A stretch of 64,000 nucleotides of DNA from Methylobacterium sp. E-005 (GCF_022829725.1 NZ_JAKSYG010000153.1:90492-154491), one strand, 5' to 3'. Shown: positions 35,534 through 44,147, counted from the stretch's first letter. The notes: generated by a model from the sequence alone, not told the origin. Program-made: numbers and translations.

Positions 35534-36109
35534 TCAGCGGCGGACCTGCGCGAGCGTCTCGGACTTCATCACCTCGAACTCGGCCTCACTCAGGTGCCCC
35601 TCCCGGCGCAGGCGCCCCAACCGCTCAAGCTCGGCGATCACGTCCGAACGGACGGGCGCAGCAGGCAGCGGCGTGGCGACGGCGGACACAGGGTCGACCC
35701 GCATGCCGGCGGTCGCTGAACCGGTTGACAGCGTCAGCGGGGCTAGGGGATCGGCCCCGTAGCGGTTCGCCCCTGCCGTACCGCGCATACAGGCGAAAAC
35801 GACGATGACGAGGTTCAGGGGTGGGATGTAGTTCAGCAGCACGAGCCAGCCGCTGTGATCCGTATCGTGCAATCGCCGAACGGTGACGCTGAAGGCCGGC
35901 ACGAGATGAGCTAGAACCAGTAGAGCCGAGAAGATACCACCCGGCTTCTTCTGCAGCTCGGCGTCCACGTTTTGCATCACGGCACCATCGACGATCAACG
36001 CGATGATGACGAGCCCGATAAGTACGGCGGTGAACTGCCAGAACTCGGCGCGCGACGCTCGCCCCCGGAACACCGCGTACTGACGCATCGCTCGCAGGTA
36101 TCCACCCAT
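35534..36109 (-). CDS. DUF805 membrane protein with C-terminal SHOCT domain
   Basis: A 191-residue protein. DUF805 occupies about 1-110: YAVFRGRASRAEFWQFTAVL is the family signature, with VTVRRLHDTDHSGWLVLLNY, three or four membrane helices and a final RGTAGANRYG. After a linker, the SHOCT motif DVIAELERLGRLRREGHLSE lies at the C-terminus (about 158-188). SHOCT is a short oligomerisation module. ATG 36109 (MGGYLRAMRQY) after GAGAGGAT is preferred to 36166. Function unknown. It is upstream of the PDZ gene on the same strand. Confidence 0.85.
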   Translation of the reverse strand: MGGYLRAMRQYAVFRGRASRAEFWQFTAVLIGLVIIALIVDGAVMQNVDAELQKKPGGIFSALLVLAHLVPAFSVTVRRLHDTDHSGWLVLLNYIPPLNLVIVVFACMRGTAGANRYGADPLAPLTLSTGSATAGMRVDPVSAVATPLPAAPVRSDVIAELERLGRLRREGHLSEAEFEVMKSETLAQVRR

Positions 36110-36218
36110 AATATCCTCTCGATGATCCGGGCAGCGAGTAGCTGCCTGCCCTCCGGCCAATTTCATGAACTTTTATTGCCTGGTTTAACGCCGAGCAAGC
36201 AGCGCGCTTTCGCCCGTG

Positions 36219-36482
36219 ATGCGAGCTCGTGCCCTTGTCGGTTGGAATCTGCGCCGCCTGCGGGTGGCCAAGGCGTTGTCTCAAGAGGCGCTGGGCCTCG
36301 TGGCTGGGCTCGAGCCGTCCTACATTGGCAGGATCGAACGAGGCCGAGAGAACACCACGATCGAAACGCTGGAGGGTTTGGCCGCGGCACTTGAGGCGGA
36401 ACTCTCCGCATTCTTTGTGATCCCTGAGCCCGGGGCTGCAAAACCTGGTTCGCTGCGACCGGGCCGCAAACCGAAAGGGTAA
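36219..36482 (+). CDS. XRE-family helix-turn-helix regulator
   Basis: An 87-residue, single-domain Cro/CI-type DNA-binding protein: GWNLRRLRVAKALSQEALGL, then GLEPSYIGRIERGRENTTIE and LEGLAAALEAELSAFF. The C-terminal 20 residues are basic and probably unstructured. The tandem GTG-ATG at 36216-36221 offers two starts; ATG is chosen. It is divergent from the DUF805 gene and convergent with the DUF3768 unit. It could regulate either, but no operator was identified. Confidence 0.85.
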   Translation: MRARALVGWNLRRLRVAKALSQEALGLVAGLEPSYIGRIERGRENTTIETLEGLAAALEAELSAFFVIPEPGAAKPGSLRPGRKPKG

Positions 36483-36489
36483 GCCGGCT

Positions 36490-36651
36490 TCAGCCCTCGT
36501 CTCGGTCGCCGTCGTGGGCGCAACCTGACCAGTCGCCCTCGTCGTCGGCTGGCCAGTCCTCGTCCCACTCGGTGTCGGCGTCGAGTTCGGCCTCGCCGCG
36601 CGGTTGAGGACGTATGACCTCGTCGCTTTGGGGCAGGCCGGTATGCGGCAC
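36490..36651 (-). CDS. Small acidic protein downstream of DUF3768
   Basis: A 53-residue open frame starting at GTG 36651, with an in-frame stop three codons upstream. The product is extremely acidic and Trp-containing (LDADTEWDEDWPADDEGDW, then CAHDGDRDEG at the end). It begins 27 bases after the DUF3768 stop on the same strand, so co-transcription is likely. It ends 7 bases from the convergent XRE gene. Such composition is unlikely from random GC-rich sequence. Family not recognised. Confidence 0.5.
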   Translation of the reverse strand: MPHTGLPQSDEVIRPQPRGEAELDADTEWDEDWPADDEGDWSGCAHDGDRDEG

Positions 36652-36678
36652 CCGCGGCGCCTAATGGGAGACGCCACG

Positions 36679-37083
36679 TCAGTACTCGTCGGCGCGCATG
36701 ATCGTGAGCACGCGGGTGGTCACCGCGGGGTCGGCGGGATCCGGCGAGCCGCCGAGCAGCGCCCGATCGTAGGCGTCGATTTCCCAGAAGAAGGTCTCGC
36801 CCCCGACCTCCACCGCGCCGAAGTCGTGCTCGCCGTAGGGATCGTTGTCGGCGTCGAAGGCATCAAAGCGGCGCACGGCCAGCAGAAGGGCGATGCGATC
36901 ACACTCACGCAGTTCGACCACGCCTGGTGTCTCGACAACCTGCCCGCCGACGAAGCTGCGCCGGAAAGCGTCGTTCAGGGCACGCACTTGCGCAGCAGGA
37001 CTGGCTATGGCGATCAACGGCTCTTGCGAGTTGCCAATCGCGGCGGGAAGGTCCGCTGATGTCGAAAAATCACCGCTGCTCAT
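36679..37083 (-). CDS. DUF3768 domain-containing protein
   Basis: A 134-residue protein. From about residue 30 it follows the DUF3768 pattern: VRALNDAFRRSFVGGQVVET, RRFDAFDADNDPYGEHDFGA, VEVGGETFFWEIDAYDRALL and GSPDPADPAVTTRVLTIMRA. The family is common on plasmids and islands of alphaproteobacteria; function is unknown. ATG 37083 has GCGAGG six bases upstream. Directly before that ribosome-binding site is a terminator-type hairpin with a T-run, so expression may depend on read-through. Confidence 0.88.
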   Translation of the reverse strand: MSSGDFSTSADLPAAIGNSQEPLIAIASPAAQVRALNDAFRRSFVGGQVVETPGVVELRECDRIALLLAVRRFDAFDADNDPYGEHDFGAVEVGGETFFWEIDAYDRALLGGSPDPADPAVTTRVLTIMRADEY

Positions 37084-37094
37084 GGTGAACCTCG

Positions 37095-37126
37095 CAAAAA
37101 AGAAGGGGCCCCGTGTGGGGCCCCTT
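37095..37126 (-). terminator. Intrinsic-terminator hairpin in the DUF3768 leader
   Basis: Perfect 10-bp stem AAGGGGCCCC/GGGGCCCCTT (37103-37112 with 37117-37126) with loop GTGT. On the minus strand it is followed by CTTTTTT, then immediately by the ribosome-binding site and ATG of DUF3768. It would end transcripts arriving from the right or act as an attenuator. In the plus direction the T-rich stretch is further away. Confidence 0.7.
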
Positions 37127-37317
37127 GCTGTTGGTTTTTGTATGGGAGTGGCTCGGTTGCCTGGCCCGCGATGCCGAGGCGTGGCGCGTTCGATGGTGCG
37201 GTGATCGTGGCATGGCTGGCCTCATCGCTTGGGGGCAATGACGGCCATGCTATAGGATTTAATTCATAACGTCAATGATGTCGAGCTGCTCACGCGAGCG
37301 GGCACATACGCGGCCGG

Positions 37318-37523
37318 TTTTGGCCGATTTTGTTGAAAAACTCGGAAGCGGGACGAAGCAGCGCCGGAAGGGTGTTGGCCGGAGAAAATCCTACTATAGG
37401 CGCAGCCAGAATGCGCTATGCGTGTAGGATTGCCAGGGCGTGAGAGATCAATCTTCTCTCGGGCATCATCTTGGACGAGGCCTGAGGCGCTGTTATCGAG
37501 TTTTTCAACAAAATCGGCCGAAA
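37318..37523. repeat. MITE-like element with 27-bp inverted ends
   Basis: The ends 37318-37344 and 37497-37523 are inverted copies of 27 bases with one mismatch (core GCCGATTTTGTTGAAAAACT). The roughly 150-bp interior has no gene but contains an inner inverted pair (AATCCTAC...GTAGGATT, about 37387-37431). Such sequences resemble ends of transposase-mobilised elements, so this looks like a non-autonomous derivative. The rest of 37205-37802 shows no gene. Confidence 0.65.
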
Positions 37524-37691
37524 GCCGCTGGTCTGCTTTCGGTTGCGCGATGCAGGAAACCGGACACCACAGCATACTCGCTCCTAGCGTCGGAAAGCCA
37601 CGTTTTGCCGATGTTTGAATAGCCGACGCGGTTTTCCGACAGGCTTGCAGTCATTTTGACGGCCCAGAATGCGTGCCCAGCGATCGTCGGG

Positions 37692-37724
37692 AAAACGATC
37701 GATTTCCGGACATATGGCACGATA
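37692..37724 (+). repeat. 33-bp direct repeat, left copy
   Basis: 27 of 33 bases match the copy at 38421-38453. The shared core is TTCCGGACATA, preceded by AAAACG and followed by ACGA. The two copies flank the gene at 37803-38285 in the same orientation. Confidence 0.65.
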
Positions 37725-37802
37725 GGACGAGTGTCCGAGAAGGTCCCATCCTCCGCAGACTTCCGCATCGGGTTGGATGCGGTTGTAGGTGCAGGTTGCC
37801 GG

Positions 37803-38285
37803 TCAGCGGTATAGCCCCTCGGCCTGGAGACGGCTGAACAACACGCGGGCTTGATCCTGAGCCGCAACGTCGTCCTCTCGCTTCTGAAAGCCATACTCAC
37901 ACATCGGCAGCAGCTTCTGCATCGCCCGGTCCATCGCCGAGCCCTCCCACAGGATCAAAATTTCGCGGTCGGTGAGGTCCTTGAGGAAGCACCAGAGCAT
38001 CAGCATGAGGCCGAGCGCCGGGCGTTCGTGCCAGTCGGTGGTCGTCTGCCGTTTGATCCGCTCAAGGCGACGTATGAGCGCTTGGCTCTTGGCCGGCGTC
38101 AGGTCCGCGAACGGCTCCAAGCAGGCGGTCCGTAGATTGCTACGCAGCTCGGCGATGTCCGCCTCGGCTTTCGCGGTCAGATCCGGGTCGGCCGGAACGA
38201 ACACGTCCGGTGCGCCCGTGAGCGCGTAGAGGAGGTAGGCGGGAACTGCGAGTTCGATCCGCTGACGGTCGGTTAGGACAGACAT
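37803..38285 (-). CDS. Hypothetical protein
   Basis: A 160-residue soluble, mostly helical protein starting MSVLTDRQRIELAVPAYLLY. It contains GLMLMLWCFLKDLTDREILI and a C-terminal RVLFSRLQAEGLYR. No family recognised. The pattern of hydrophobic and charged residues is that of a folded protein, and GC and codon use are ordinary for the region. I chose ATG 38285; an upstream extension to 38366 is possible. It is flanked by direct repeats at 37692 and 38421. Confidence 0.5.
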   Translation of the reverse strand: MSVLTDRQRIELAVPAYLLYALTGAPDVFVPADPDLTAKAEADIAELRSNLRTACLEPFADLTPAKSQALIRRLERIKRQTTTDWHERPALGLMLMLWCFLKDLTDREILILWEGSAMDRAMQKLLPMCEYGFQKREDDVAAQDQARVLFSRLQAEGLYR

Positions 38286-38420
38286 CAGGGCATTTACCGA
38301 CCCTATCAGCGCCAGAAAAGTCCAGACGGGCTGGTGCAACCCAAGCACGGCTCTGATCGGCCGCAAGGATCTCTGCGGAACACCTTAGGCAACCGACATC
38401 ACCCATGCGGACATGTCGGC

Positions 38421-38453
38421 AAAACGGTCGACTTCCGGACATACCGTACGACA
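38421..38453 (+). repeat. 33-bp direct repeat, right copy
   Basis: Partner of 37692-37724, with the same AAAACG-TTCCGGACATA-ACGA layout, upstream of the hypothetical gene at 37803-38285. The remainder of this spacer to 38570 contains CGATCCGCTTTGGAGCGG, a short palindrome-like word, and no gene. Confidence 0.6.
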
Positions 38454-38570
38454 AGATAAATGACCGCTCAGGGTGGATTTCTGCCGATCCGCTTTGGAGC
38501 GGGGAGCCAAAGAAGCAGCCGCTACTGTCGCGCCCGCTCCTGATCGACCCCCGCTGCGGAATGCTGCTTC

Positions 38571-39572
38571 CTACGCGTCGAGCAAGTATGGAACGAACAC
38601 ATCCTCAATCTTGAATCGCCGTTCGGTCAACCCTTGCTCGTGGTGGTAACGAAGCACCGTGTCGATAGCTGCCCGGTTCCTAGCCATGCCGTAGGGCCAC
38701 CAATCATCCCCGAGAAGCTCGCGGTCGCGGGCGAGCAGATCTGTCAACCACGGCACCATCGTCACCATGTTGTTGAATGTCATCGCATGCGTCAGCCTCG
38801 CGACCTCAGCCGATTTAGCTTCGCAGAAGCCTTTGTAGACCGCTCGAACGACATCTGGCTCGCGCTCGGCCAGTTCGCGCGTCACCACGACGGTGTGCAT
38901 GATTGGGAAGATACCCGTCCGGCGATAGTAGTCCCGCTCGACCGCTTCGTGATCCGGGAACAGGCGGCGGACCTTCGACGAGCCTGCGAGCACGCAGTGG
39001 GGCACGTCCGCTGAGATCAAAGCATCTATCTCGCCTGCCTCCAGCAGCATACCGAGGTCGGTGCCTTTTGGAGCCATCGTGACCTCGACACCGGCCGGGT
39101 GGGGGTGAGGCACGAAGTCGATGGGGTCCATCGGAAAGTCGATGCCACCCACGATCCAGCGGTTGCGCTCAGGTTTGAAGCCGAACTCATCCGAGAGGAT
39201 GCCTTTCGGCATCACCCCGGCATCGTGTCCGTAGAGCGCCAACTCACCGATCGTGCGGTCAACGAGATCCTGAGGATGCCTGATGCCGCTCGCCTCGCTG
39301 ACGTAGATCGCGGAGTGACGGAACGCGCGGTTTGGGAAGACTGGGATCGCGAGGAAAGGCGATGGGCCATCTGCAAAGGTGCGCAGGAAGTAGGTCAGAC
39401 CAAGCTCGGATACGTCGTAGGCGCGATGACGGATCATCGCCTCGAAGATCTGGGGGACGATGCGGGCCGTGTGGAAGCGGACCCTAACGCCGTCGATCTT
39501 GATGCGACCGTCACTGAGCGCACGGGTGCGGTCGTAGTTCCAAAACGCGATGTCCAGGGTTCGATCGGTCAT
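38571..39572 (-). CDS. 4,5-dihydroxyphthalate decarboxylase-like protein
   Basis: A 333-residue protein with a periplasmic-binding-protein type II fold but no signal peptide, as in Pht5-type decarboxylases. Characteristic stretches are IAFWNYDRTRALSDGRIKID, YDVSELGLTYFLR, FPNRAFRHSAIYV, and GEIDALISADVPHC. FPDHEAVERDYYRRTGIFPI and the C-terminal YHHEQGL follow. ATG 39572 is preceded by GAAGGAG. Family members decarboxylate aromatic ortho-diacids; the substrate here is inferred only from similarity. It is divergent from a MarR gene, with a palindrome between them. Confidence 0.72.
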   Translation of the reverse strand: MTDRTLDIAFWNYDRTRALSDGRIKIDGVRVRFHTARIVPQIFEAMIRHRAYDVSELGLTYFLRTFADGPSPFLAIPVFPNRAFRHSAIYVSEASGIRHPQDLVDRTIGELALYGHDAGVMPKGILSDEFGFKPERNRWIVGGIDFPMDPIDFVPHPHPAGVEVTMAPKGTDLGMLLEAGEIDALISADVPHCVLAGSSKVRRLFPDHEAVERDYYRRTGIFPIMHTVVVTRELAEREPDVVRAVYKGFCEAKSAEVARLTHAMTFNNMVTMVPWLTDLLARDRELLGDDWWPYGMARNRAAIDTVLRYHHEQGLTERRFKIEDVFVPYLLDA

Positions 39573-39602
39573 CGAAAGCTCCTTCAACGGGAACCCGACC
39601 AT

Positions 39603-39622
39603 ATAGTAAACGCGTTTATTAT
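39603..39622. promoter_or_regulatory. Palindromic operator between decarboxylase-like and MarR genes
   Basis: Perfect 12-bp palindrome TAAACGCGTTTA (39607-39618), with further symmetric bases outside (ATA...TAT). It sits about midway between the two divergent starts. Its position and symmetry suit MarR dimer binding that represses both genes. Confidence 0.65.
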
Positions 39623-39678
39623 GTGAACCCCCGGCGTCGAAGGGCTGCTCAGCGTGCTTGGAGGCGCTACGAGGAGCT

Positions 39679-40164
39679 ATGGCCACCGACCCTCAGACAC
39701 TCGCCGATCTGTTCGCGAACGAGACCCTTGGCGCACCCGAGAACGCAGTGGGGTTTGTGCTGTGGCGTGTTGTTCATCGCTACGTGCGCGAGATCGACCG
39801 CGCGCTCGCGGCGGCCGACCTGACACATCTTCAGTTCACGGTCCTGGCGATGACGGCGTGGATGGCACGTTCCGGCGAGCCCGTTACGCAGGTCACCCTG
39901 GCACGGTTTGGAGACATTCACCCGATGCAGGTGTCGCAGGTGCTGAAGGCGTTGGAGGTCAAAGGTTTGGTCGCACGGCCACGTAGCATCGCCGATACCC
40001 GAGCCAAGTGCATTGAGGTGACTGAAACAGGCGTCGGCGCTCTCCGGCAAGCCATGCCATTGGCAATCAGCGTTCAAGAGCGTTTGTTCGGCAAGGCGGG
40101 GGCGCCCGGTGGCAGACTAATGATTGCCCTGGCGCAGGCCGACGCGCGTCCTTCGGATGAATGA
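39679..40164 (+). CDS. MarR-family transcriptional regulator
   Basis: A 161-residue winged-helix regulator. FVLWRVVHRYVREIDRALAA is the dimerisation helix. The recognition region is VTQVTLARFGDIHPMQVSQV, followed by the wing ARPRSIADTRAKCIEVTETG. ATG 39679 follows GAGGAG. It is divergently arranged with the dihydroxyphthalate-decarboxylase-like gene and most likely represses it in response to an aromatic acid (inference). The 108 bases after it, up to the IS1182-type element, hold no gene. Confidence 0.87.
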   Translation: MATDPQTLADLFANETLGAPENAVGFVLWRVVHRYVREIDRALAAADLTHLQFTVLAMTAWMARSGEPVTQVTLARFGDIHPMQVSQVLKALEVKGLVARPRSIADTRAKCIEVTETGVGALRQAMPLAISVQERLFGKAGAPGGRLMIALAQADARPSDE

Positions 40165-40272
40165 TGTGACCTTGACCAGTTCCAACGGACGGCTCTTTAG
40201 CTGAGCCGACTAAACACACTGCCGAGGTATGACTGCTTCTGAGAAGTTTTTGCGGCCCTCTGGATGACCGAC

Positions 40273-41866
40273 TTGGGTCGAGGCTGTGTCAAAACGCATT
40301 GATCGTGGTTGTCAGCGCCGGTTGGCAGGATGATGACGGCGGCGCGGTGGGCCGCTTCAGGCTCGAATGGCCTGGACGAGCCAAGTTGCGCCGAACAGTC
40401 GGATCATCCGCTTCATGTTGTAGGCGAGGATCGCAAGGCTCATCTCGGTTCGCACGCCGTTCAGGCCCTTCGTCTGGAACGGCGTACTGCCCATCCAGGC
40501 TTTCAGCGTTCCGAAGACATGCTCGACCGTGGCGCGCCGGACCGCCATGGCGTCCGGCATGGCGTCAAGCCGCCTCTGCATGGCCTCCAGAACCGCCTCG
40601 TGCTTCCAGCGCTTGAAGCGCTTGAACTTCTCGGTCGTACAGCGCACCCGCATCGCGCAGGCATGACAGGCGTCCAGGTTGCGGTAGTGGTCGATGTCGC
40701 CGTGTCGATCGGAGCGCGCGTTGAACTTCGTCAGCACAGCGCCGGCGGGACAGACGTAGTGATCGGCCGCGGCGTCGTAGACGAAGTCGGCGCGCACGAA
40801 GAGCCCCTTCTTGGCTCGACCCGACGTGTCGGCTCGCGGGACGGCTGGCAGGACGCCCGTGCCTTCGCAGGCCAGAGCCTCGTCGCCGCTGTAGTAGCCG
40901 CGATCGGCCAGGACCGTGATCGCCTCCGCGCCGATGGCCTGCTTGGCCCGATCGCCCATCGGCACGAGCTGGGTGCGATCGTGGCCCTCGTTGACGACCT
41001 CATGGGCCACGACGAGATGATGCTCGGGATCGACCGCGATCTGAACGTTGAAGCCGACGATGCCGGTGCCGCGCCCGCTCGTCGCCATCGAGCGCGCGTC
41101 CGGGTCGGTCAGCGAGACCTGTCCGTCGTCCGCGGCCTCTACCTGCTCCTGCATCTCGCGCAGGAAGGCCATCTGGCGGCGTAGGGCGGTGATCTTCGCG
41201 CCGATGCGCTGCGTGCGTGCGTGCCTCGGGGACGTCGTTGCCCTCCCTGTCCGCCCGGTCGAGCGCCGCGAGGTAGCGGGCGATGCTGGCCTCCACTTGT
41301 TCCAGGCGCTTGGCGACCTAGGCCACGGTGTAGTTGCGGTCCCGGTTATTGACCGCCTTGAACTTCGATCCGTCCAAGGCGACGGTCGCCCCGGCGAAGA
41401 GCTGCAGATCCCGGCACAGCACCACGAACTGCCGACAGGCCGCCTGGATCGCAGGCCCGTTGTCGCGCCTGAAGTTGGCGATCGTCTTGTGATCGGGAGC
41501 CAAGCGACCAGTCAGCCACATCACCTCGATGTTGCGCTGTGCCTCACGCTCAAGTCGCCGGCTCGACGGTACCCGGTTGAGATAGCCGTAGAGGTAAAGC
41601 TTCAGAAGCGTGGCCGGATCATAGGCCGGCCGTCCCGTTGCCGCGGGCTTGAAGCGGGTGAAGCCGAGGACGCCCAGATCGAGTTCGTCGATGAAGACCT
41701 CGATCACCCGAACCGGATTATCGGCGGTAACGTAGTCGTCCGCCGAACTGGGCAGCTACCAGGACTGCCGACGGTCCTGCCCTTCGACGAACCGACCCAT
41801 GCTGGCCTCCGCAGGTGAGGCCGCCAGTCTATCTCAGACGGGACTTTTGACACAGCCTCGACCCAA
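40273..41866 (-). mobile_element. IS1182-type insertion sequence, degenerate
   Basis: Element of about 1.59 kb with perfect 22-bp inverted ends: 40273-40294 (contains GGCTGTGTCAAAA) and 41845-41866 (contains TTTTGACACAGCC). The outer TTGGGTCGA/TCGACCCAA bases may be target or end sequence. The interior is a single transposase gene on the minus strand that carries several disabling changes. It lies between the MarR gene and the LysR gene. Confidence 0.88.
40357..41800 (-). pseudogene. IS1182-family transposase, inactivated
   Basis: The reading frame starts at ATG 41800 (MGRFVEGQDRRQSW) but meets TAG at codon 15 (41756-41758) and another TAG at 41318-41320 within YTVA-stop-VAKRLEQVE. An extra ACGC unit in a (GCGT) tract at 41211-41224 then shifts the frame. 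Removing four bases restores EARTQRIGAKITALRRQMAF. Conserved segments remain readable: YDPATLLKLYLYGYLNRVPS, GSKFKAVNNRDRNYT, VGFNVQIAVDPEHHLVVAHE, TVLADRGYYSGDE and VEHVFGTLKAWMG. The C-terminal fragment (40357-41172) is intact. The element could move only if supplied in trans. Confidence 0.9.
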
Positions 41867-41880
41867 CTCGGACGCGTGGG

Positions 41881-42810
41881 TCATGCGCGGCCTTTCCCAA
41901 AAGCGGACGTGCTGCCCATGGCGGGAAATGCCTTGACTACTTCGTCGATGAGGGCACGCAGCTTTAGCGGCTGAGGTCGACGGGCTGAGAACAATAGAAA
42001 CATCGCCCGGCCAGGGGCTCGATAGCCTGTGAGCAAGGGCACAAGAGAACCCTGCTCGATCGCGTCCCGCAGGACGGCTTCCGGCTGCAGGGCGATGCCG
42101 TGGCCCGCCGCCGCCGCCGCGGACAGGACCCGCCCATCATTCACTTGGAAGCGGCTTCGGATCCTGACCGTGTGGTCGGCGCCGTTCTTCGTGAAGCGCC
42201 AGACCGCGTAGGGCAGACCGGAGGCATTGACGAACCCAAGGCACGCGTGCCCAGCGAGATCCTCCGGTGTCTCGGGTGTTCCATGCGCGGCTAGATAGGC
42301 GGGCGACGCGCAGACGACCTGCTCGTGGGATACGAGCTCGCGCGCGACCAGGGATGTCTCGGCGATCGGGCCCAGCCGGACCACCGCGTCGTAGCCTTCG
42401 TCCACCGGGTCGACGTAGCGATCCGTCAGGACCAGCTCGATCTCGATCCCGGCGTGGCGCGCCACAAAGTCGGTCAGCACGGGGGCGAGCCGGGTCGCGC
42501 CGAAGCCGACGGGTGCGCTGATGCGCAGGCGGCCACGCGGTGTGGCGCTGATGTCCTCGATCACCGCCTCCGCCGCCTCGACCTCGGACAGCACGCGGCG
42601 ACAGCGCTCGTAGAAGAGCCGCCCGGCATCGGTGAGGCTCTGCCGCCGTGTCGATCGTCGCATCAGGGGCGTGCCAAGCCGGTCCTCCAGCGACCTGATG
42701 TGCTTACCGGCCATCTGGGAAGACATACCGAGGGCCGTCGCGGCGGCCGTCAACGATCCTAAGTCGGTCGCCTTCACGAACACGGTCATGCTGGTCAGGC
42801 GATCGGTCAT
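41881..42810 (-). CDS. LysR-family transcriptional regulator
   Basis: A 309-residue regulator. The N-terminal winged helix begins MTDRLTSMTVFVKATDLGSL and includes SSQMAGKHIRSLEDRLGTPL. The effector domain (about 90-295) is of the PBP2_CrgA/DmlR type (GRLRISAPVGFGATRLAPVL). It is divergent from an oxidoreductase operon starting 113 bases away and is the likely controller of that operon. CGAAAC-N5-GTTTCG (42812-42828) is a dyad directly upstream of its start and could be an operator. The IS1182-type element ends 14 bases beyond its stop. Confidence 0.9.
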   Translation of the reverse strand: MTDRLTSMTVFVKATDLGSLTAAATALGMSSQMAGKHIRSLEDRLGTPLMRRSTRRQSLTDAGRLFYERCRRVLSEVEAAEAVIEDISATPRGRLRISAPVGFGATRLAPVLTDFVARHAGIEIELVLTDRYVDPVDEGYDAVVRLGPIAETSLVARELVSHEQVVCASPAYLAAHGTPETPEDLAGHACLGFVNASGLPYAVWRFTKNGADHTVRIRSRFQVNDGRVLSAAAAAGHGIALQPEAVLRDAIEQGSLVPLLTGYRAPGRAMFLLFSARRPQPLKLRALIDEVVKAFPAMGSTSAFGKGRA

Positions 42811-42923
42811 CCGAAACCTTCCGTTTCGACTGCTGGAAACAGAAAGGGCTTAATGATGGTGCTGGCCGCCCTTACGTCCAGCGCAGAGGCATAGCGAAGG
42901 CGCATGAGCGGAAGGACGAAGGA

Positions 42924-44015
42924 ATGGCCACCGAACTCAATATTGGCATCATCGGCGTCAACACCTCGGGTGGCTGGGCGGCCGAGGCCCATGTCCCCGC
43001 GGTGCAGGCCGTGGACGGACTTCACCTGACGGCGGTCGCCGCAGGTTCGCAGGCCGCCGCCGACGAAGCCGCGCAGGCCTTCGGCGTGGCAAAGGCCTAT
43101 GGAGACGGCCTCGCCTTGATCGCCGATCCCGACATCGACGTGGTGACGGTGGCGACCCGTGTGCCCGGCCATCGGGATCTGCTGCTCGCCGCCCTTGCTG
43201 CCGGCAAACACGTCTACAGCGAATGGCCGCTCGGGGCAGGCTCGCACCAAGCCCGCGAGATCGCCGACGCGGCCCGGTCGGCCAGGGTCAAGCACGCCAT
43301 CGGCCTGCAATTGCGCGAGAGCCCTGCCGTGAGGATGGCGCGGGACATCCTTCGTTCGGGCGCTTTAGGCCGGGCCTTGAGCGTCAGCGTTTCCTCCACC
43401 ACGGCCGGCTTCGGGCCGGCCGTTCCGCCCCAGTTCGCCTATCTGGAGGATCCGGCCACGTTTGCGAACATGGTGACGATACAGGGCGCGCACACCGTCG
43501 ACCTGCTGATCGCCCTGACCGGCTCCCTGGACCTTGTGACGGCACTCTGCTCCCGCCAGTTCCCGCTGATCGAGATCGGGGAGCCGCGCCAGCGGCGCGA
43601 GCGCATCACCTTCGACCACCTTCTCATGCAGGGCCGTCACGCCACGGGCGCACCCTTCACGGTGGAGGTTGCGGGTGGCCGGACCGGAGACACGCCCTTC
43701 CATCTCGATCTCGTCGGCGAGACGGGGCGCCTGCGGCTGGATGGCGGCGCGCCGCGCGGTCTCCAGTCGGGTCGGATCGGGTTGATCCGGGACGGCGAAC
43801 GGCAAGCCATCGACGAGGGACTGTTTGCGGCGCTGTCGGACGCGGCGATCAACGTAGCCGGCGTCTACGCGGCGTTGCGCGATGATATCAGGCACGACAC
43901 GTCCACCGTTACGGACTTCGAGCATGCCGTCAGACTTACACGGCTGATCGAGGACGTCCTCACGGCGCCACAGGCCAGTCGGCTTCAAGCCGACGAGGCT
44001 TGGCCTGGTCGATAA
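42924..44015 (+). CDS. Gfo/Idh/MocA-family oxidoreductase
   Basis: A 363-residue NAD(P)-dependent dehydrogenase. The N-terminal Rossmann domain begins NIGIIGVNTSGGWAAEAHVP. VTVATRVPGHRDLLLAALAA and GKHVYSEWPLG follow, the latter an equivalent of the family's EKP motif in which Lys is replaced by Trp. The C-terminal alpha/beta domain contains TIQGAHTVDLLIALTGSLD. Loss of the EKP lysine, which normally contacts the cofactor, is notable and may mean altered chemistry. ATG 42924 follows GAAGGA. It is the first gene of an operon with an SDR, cupin and MFS transporter; galactose- or inositol-like substrates are possible. Confidence 0.85.
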   Translation: MATELNIGIIGVNTSGGWAAEAHVPAVQAVDGLHLTAVAAGSQAAADEAAQAFGVAKAYGDGLALIADPDIDVVTVATRVPGHRDLLLAALAAGKHVYSEWPLGAGSHQAREIADAARSARVKHAIGLQLRESPAVRMARDILRSGALGRALSVSVSSTTAGFGPAVPPQFAYLEDPATFANMVTIQGAHTVDLLIALTGSLDLVTALCSRQFPLIEIGEPRQRRERITFDHLLMQGRHATGAPFTVEVAGGRTGDTPFHLDLVGETGRLRLDGGAPRGLQSGRIGLIRDGERQAIDEGLFAALSDAAINVAGVYAALRDDIRHDTSTVTDFEHAVRLTRLIEDVLTAPQASRLQADEAWPGR

Positions 44016-44147
44016 AGTCACGGACATCGTGGACCTGCTGCGGCCGAAAGTGGGACGCGGGCGAGGTATCGATGCTCGATGAACTTGCCACCCTCATGTG
44101 GATGACCGGACGGCGGCCAACGCGCAGGAGTTTGCGGGAGACAATCG

